Shown: in pieces, positions 60,595-64,000 of the stretch
Layout of the letters: every line of letters starts with the position of its first letter
How positions within the stretch are numbered: the stretch's first letter is position 1
Source: Asticcacaulis endophyticus
GTDB lineage: Bacteria; Pseudomonadota; Alphaproteobacteria; Caulobacterales; Caulobacteraceae
Length of the DNA stretch: 64,000 nucleotides
NCBI RefSeq assembly: GCF_014652575.1
Contig: NZ_BMZB01000001.1
Span: forward strand, 744,001 to 808,000
Direction: 5' to 3'
Translations under genes and position numbers: made by a program
The notes under the pieces: generated by a model
Told to the model about the DNA's origin: nothing
The model's input: only the letters and a program-made list of their open reading frames with translations
Database searches by the model: none

Positions 60595-62548
60595 TACCCA
60601 CATAAAGGGCGCGGCCTTCGCCGGGGTAGAAATGACGACCATCATTTCCAAAGGCATTGGCGATGACATTGGTGGTGGTCACATAGGTCTCATCGGTCAG
60701 GTTGCGGAGGTCGGCATAGACCGACCAGTCGGCATTCACAGGCTTCCAGTTGGCGCGCAAACCCCACACCGTATAGCCCTCAGTTTTTAAGCTGTTTGCC
60801 ATATCAACCGGATAACCCTGCGGCGGCCATTCGACGTTAGGCGTCACCGTCACAGGGCCGATATCATAGCCCAGCTCGGCGCGCAGGTAATGCTCAGGTG
60901 CGCCCGGCAGGACATTATCGCCGTAAACCGGATCATTGCGGAACCGGAAGCGGCTATAGGTGTAAGCTGCGTTAAACGACACTTTCTCGCTCAACCGTCC
61001 GCCGGCACCCAGTTCGATGCCGGAATGGCGGGTGCGGTTGGCATTGACGGCCTCGGAGGAGCCGTCCGGCTGACGCAGAATGATGTATTCGCCGTCGATT
61101 TCACTGTTATAGACGGCGGCTTGCCAGCGGATATCGTTCAGCTTTCCGCGTGCGCCGACCTCAAGCGTGGTAGCGCTCTGGTCGTCTAAACTATTGAACC
61201 CAGGCCCGTTGCCGCCGGACAATTCGCTCAAAGTCGGTGGCTCATAGGACCGGCTGAGACTGCCGAATATGGTCACCGCTTCGCCTTCATAGCGCAACCC
61301 AAGCCGCGGGCTGAGGCCGTTGAAATCATGGTCGCGCTGTTCAGTTGTGGGAAAATGCTGCGCAATGTTGCGCTGAACCGACGCTGCCTGCAGTCCGGCA
61401 ATAGCGGTGGTGTGCGGGGCAATCAGGTGTTCATATTGCGCATAGGCCTCAGTCGTCAGGGCCTCAAGGTCGCGCCGGACAATAGACGTGGTCGCTACCC
61501 CGCCCGAATTGACGAAACGCTTTTCTTTTTCAAGGCCATAATAGACATTCAGCCCCGCTGTAAAGCGATTAGGGCGCAGGCCGTAACCGTATTTAAGGCG
61601 CACCCCTGTCTCGCGCGACTGGCTCTGGATCGCCACGGTCACTGGCGTATCGAGGTCACGGTAGCTGGCGTAGAGTACGCCCTGCCATTCCGACAGACCG
61701 TCAGTGTAGGTGCCGCGGTACGCTACCCGCCCCAGATCGACATCGCGCCGGAAACGCCCTGCCACATTGGCCGGATTGGCGCGGCGAGGGTCGGCGGCGA
61801 TTTCAGCCAAATTCAGCGTGCCGGGGATCTGCGCCTCGGCGTGGCTCAGGGTCAGGAACAGGCGCTGCTCAAACTGATCGGTGGTCTGCCAGCCGAAATT
61901 GGCGGTGATCCGCGTAGATTCTTGGCCGTTGTTGCGGCGATAGCCGTCCTGCGCCAGCCAAGTGGCGGCTATGAAGCCGTCAACGGCACCATCCGCAAAA
62001 CCGTATCGGATAAGATGATGCTGATGGCCGTCCGGCCCGCCCTCTAACCGCACGCCGTAACCGTTATCACGGCCCGTGGGGGTAATCATATTGATCGAGC
62101 CGCCAAGCTGGGTGGCCCCCTGCTCAAGTGCGTTGGCCCCTTTCAAGATCTGCATATTTGAGATCAGCCAGGGATCGATGGTGTTGAACTCAAAACTGCC
62201 ATCCGCCGTATTGATCGGCACACCGTCCTGAAGCAGCAAAATCCCGCGTCCCTGAAAGGTTCGCGTCAGCCCTGATCCGCGCACAGACAGCCGCATGGAT
62301 TCCGCGCCGTTGCGCGCTTGGGCAACAATCCCCGGCGTGAAATCGACCATGTCCTTGAGCGTAATGGCCCGCCGGTCAGCCCAGTCGGCAGCACTCAGAA
62401 ACTCGGTCGCCCCCGCCACATCGTCGGTTTTTTGGCGTAGGGTGTCGATTGGATTTGCGGACGATCGGTTGACCTCAATAACCACAGTCGGGGTCTGGGC
62501 CAACGCAGAACTGCCCATAAGCAGCAGAATCAGGGGCAGTTGCCGCAT
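60575..62548 (-). CDS. TonB-dependent outer-membrane receptor (FecA-like)
   Basis: 657 aa. Signal peptide about 1-17. The plug domain (about 35-160) shows DMVDFTPGIVAQARNGAE, RLSVRGSGLTRTFQGRGILLLQDGVPI and LKGANALEQGATQLGGSIN, typical of siderophore or metal-complex receptors of COG4772 type. A 22-strand barrel follows. The C-terminus (ALYVGISYKSR) lacks the usual terminal aromatic residue. The substrate is unknown; the neighbours upstream (aldo/keto reductase, GH115 end) suggest a sugar-acid cluster as an alternative to iron. Its stop overlaps the convergent transporter gene by 20 nt. Confidence 0.85.
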   Translation of the reverse strand: MRQLPLILLLMGSSALAQTPTVVIEVNRSSANPIDTLRQKTDDVAGATEFLSAADWADRRAITLKDMVDFTPGIVAQARNGAESMRLSVRGSGLTRTFQGRGILLLQDGVPINTADGSFEFNTIDPWLISNMQILKGANALEQGATQLGGSINMITPTGRDNGYGVRLEGGPDGHQHHLIRYGFADGAVDGFIAATWLAQDGYRRNNGQESTRITANFGWQTTDQFEQRLFLTLSHAEAQIPGTLNLAEIAADPRRANPANVAGRFRRDVDLGRVAYRGTYTDGLSEWQGVLYASYRDLDTPVTVAIQSQSRETGVRLKYGYGLRPNRFTAGLNVYYGLEKEKRFVNSGGVATTSIVRRDLEALTTEAYAQYEHLIAPHTTAIAGLQAASVQRNIAQHFPTTEQRDHDFNGLSPRLGLRYEGEAVTIFGSLSRSYEPPTLSELSGGNGPGFNSLDDQSATTLEVGARGKLNDIRWQAAVYNSEIDGEYIILRQPDGSSEAVNANRTRHSGIELGAGGRLSEKVSFNAAYTYSRFRFRNDPVYGDNVLPGAPEHYLRAELGYDIGPVTVTPNVEWPPQGYPVDMANSLKTEGYTVWGLRANWKPVNADWSVYADLRNLTDETYVTTTNVIANAFGNDGRHFYPGEGRALYVGISYKSR

Positions 62549-62575
62549 TATGTGTATCCCCTGTTGAACCTCAGA

Positions 62576-63607
62576 TCACCACTTTACCGGCTTTGGGTTG
62601 CGTTCGTCAAAGTCCATCTGGTGCCAGTAGGGATAGGGCTTGGGACGCGCAGACACAGCATCCAGACGTGCGACCTGATCCGATGTCAGATCCCAGCCAA
62701 GAGCGCCTAAATTCTGCGTCAGTTGCGCTTCATTGCGGGCGCCGACGACGATATTGGCCACGGTCGGGCGTTGCAGCAGCCAGTTGAGCGCCACTTGTGG
62801 CACGGTCTTCTCGACCTCAGCGGCAATCTCGGTCAGGATATCGACGACATCATAGAGATATTCGTCATCGACCGCTGGCCCGCCAGTATCGCCGCCTTGA
62901 GCAATGCGGCCCTCGCTGGCTTGAACGCCGCGGCGGATCTTGCCGGTTAAACGCCCCCAACCCAAAGGTGACCACACCATAGTGCCCACGCCCTGATCCT
63001 GGGCCAGCGGCATCAGCTCCCACTCATAGTCGCGCCCGATCAGGGAATAATAGCCCTGATAGGCGACAAATCGGCTCAGGCCATAGCGGTCGGCGGTAGC
63101 CAGCGACTTCATCAGGTGCCAGCCGGAATAGTTCGACGCGCCGATATAGCCGACCTTGCCCGACGTGATCAGGGTATCGAGCGCCGACAGCATTTCTTCG
63201 GGCGGGGTCAGGGCATCGTAGCCGTGCATGAAATAAACATCGATATGATCGGTGCCGAGCCGTTTCAGGCTGGCTTCGGCGGCGCGCACAATATGGTAAC
63301 GCGATGAGCCTTTGTCGTTGGGCCCGCTGCCGGTGGTAAAGGTCGCCTTGGTCGAGATCAGCGCCTGATCGCGGCGGCCTTTGAGGGCAGCGCCTAAGAT
63401 CTCTTCGGACGCGCCCGCCGAATAGACATCGGCGGTGTCAAAGAAATTGAGGCCGTGATCGAGGCAGACATCAATCAGGCGCGACGCTTCGGACACATCG
63501 GTAGCGCCCCATTTGGCGAACATGTCGCCCTTGCCTCCGAACGTGCCGGTGCCGAAGCTTAAAACAGGAACCTTAAGACCTGAACGGCCAAGTTGACGAT
63601 ATTGCAT
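62576..63607 (-). CDS. Aldo/keto reductase
   Basis: 343-aa NADPH-dependent TIM-barrel oxidoreductase. The catalytic tetrad is visible: Asp and Tyr in FFDTADVYSAG, Lys in ISTKAT and His in VYFMHGYD. The cofactor end reads TVANIVVGARNEAQL. AGGAG lies 7 nt before the ATG. Same strand as the TonB receptor (27-bp gap) and the GH115-like gene (75 bp), suggesting one transcription unit. The substrate is not predictable; members reduce sugars, aldehydes and other carbonyls. Confidence 0.9.
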   Translation of the reverse strand: MQYRQLGRSGLKVPVLSFGTGTFGGKGDMFAKWGATDVSEASRLIDVCLDHGLNFFDTADVYSAGASEEILGAALKGRRDQALISTKATFTTGSGPNDKGSSRYHIVRAAEASLKRLGTDHIDVYFMHGYDALTPPEEMLSALDTLITSGKVGYIGASNYSGWHLMKSLATADRYGLSRFVAYQGYYSLIGRDYEWELMPLAQDQGVGTMVWSPLGWGRLTGKIRRGVQASEGRIAQGGDTGGPAVDDEYLYDVVDILTEIAAEVEKTVPQVALNWLLQRPTVANIVVGARNEAQLTQNLGALGWDLTSDQVARLDAVSARPKPYPYWHQMDFDERNPKPVKW

Positions 63608-63682
63608 GGGGTGGCTCCTATGAACTGATACTGTGCATTTAAGCCGATGGATGACGCATTTAAACCGGCAAGCCGAATTAAA

Positions 63683-64000
63683 TTATTTTACCGCGCCATA
63701 TCGGGCCCTGGCGCCATCAAAGCGCACCTCAAAGCGATCAATGATCACACCGGGATCGAGCGCGTACAGTTTAAGGGTATGGCGGCCCGGTTTAAGTTTC
63801 AGGCCGGTCAGTTCGCGCACCGCATTGTTAGACAGCACATTCTGTTTCCATTCATCGCTGCGGCCGACGGTTTCAAAATCAAGGATGACCGGCGGCTGAT
63901 CATCGATACTGACGGCCACCTTCACGCCCGATTGTGAGGTCAGGGCATGGACAGGCAGCGCTATGATTTTGAGCGTCGCGGTGCCATCTGTGCGGGTGTC
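63683..64000 (-). CDS. C-terminal part of a GH115-like alpha-glucuronidase (partial)
   Basis: The frame is open to the window edge, giving 105 C-terminal residues; the start lies outside. The beta-sandwich pattern IALPVHAL, VAVSIDDQPPVILDF, RSDEWKQNVLSNNAVR, LKPGRHTLKLYALDPGVIID matches the C-terminal domain of GH115 xylan alpha-1,2-glucuronidases. The stop is TAA at 63683. The full catalytic domain must be checked outside the window. Confidence 0.65.
   Translation of the reverse strand, partial: DTRTDGTATLKIIALPVHALTSQSGVKVAVSIDDQPPVILDFETVGRSDEWKQNVLSNNAVRELTGLKLKPGRHTLKLYALDPGVIIDRFEVRFDGARARYGAVK

Noticed and set aside
62576-63607. Identity of the aldo/keto reductase as the cell-division factor KidO
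   Set aside because: The catalytic tetrad is intact and the context is sugar-related; nothing supports KidO specifically.

Overview
The window looks like chromosomal DNA of a Caulobacterales alphaproteobacterium. It has moderate GC, a 1636-residue NAD-glutamate dehydrogenase of the GdhZ type, a CtrA-type TTAA-N7-TTAA site, FYDLN-acid and NifU-type proteins, and alphaproteobacterial gene strings (nfu-tsaB-rimI-fur ... miaB-phoH-ybeY-corC-lnt-XRE-metK-trmB, and aroA/cmk-rpsA-ihfB). Plant-polysaccharide genes (GH28, GH106, GH115, a TonB receptor) and the GC level would suit Asticcacaulis better than the GC-richer Caulobacter. The genus is an inference. No rRNA, CRISPR array, prophage or transposase gene was seen. 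There is one tRNA (Ala, GGC).

Layout. 1-9.2 kb is accessory and mixed: methylthioadenosine phosphorylase, a secreted CVNH/beta-gamma-crystallin protein, GabT, a membrane-anchored carbohydrate-binding-like protein behind a CtrA site, a GntR/FadR regulator, a two-winged-helix regulator divergent from a double-receiver protein, an LprI-like protein and a DUF72 protein. A cluster of GC-rich palindromic repeats lies at 8.5-9.5 kb. 9.8-13.5 kb is a two-gene operon of a GT4 glycosyltransferase fused to a probable alpha-toroid, followed by a GH130 enzyme, behind a perfect palindrome. 13.6-19.0 kb is gdhZ plus a universal stress protein. 19.1-33.9 kb is a conserved housekeeping string. It is broken by a GH106-GH28 pectin operon between fur and miaB, and by a 305-bp transposase-less element with 26-bp perfect terminal inverted repeats between ybeY and corC. 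34-48.9 kb holds a heme-b-like membrane protein, glnD, mutS, maeB, an AmpG-like permease, a soluble hybrid kinase, comM and gshB. 49-55.1 kb holds mscL, ihfB, rpsA, cmk and aroA. Here an AT-rich islet separates aroA from cmk, and cmk carries an unrelated 93-residue N-terminal domain. 55.3-64 kb holds an FYDLN-acid protein, tRNA-Ala, an arsR-aqpS-arsC operon, a K+ channel next to an SLC13-type transporter, a TonB receptor, an aldo/keto reductase and the 3' end of a GH115-like gene that runs off the window.

How they work together. Housekeeping themes are tRNA modification (tsaB, miaB, trmB), RNA maturation (ybeY, phoH), nitrogen control (glnD, gdhZ, gabT), methionine/SAM cycling (mtnP, metK), envelope lipidation and peptidoglycan recycling (lnt, ampG) and translation (rpsA). 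The most unusual items are the structured inverted-repeat element at 28.4-28.7 kb, the fused cmk with its AT-rich islet at 52.7-53.8 kb, and the GT4/GH130 operon with its operator-like palindrome. All calls come from reading the sequence. No database search was run.
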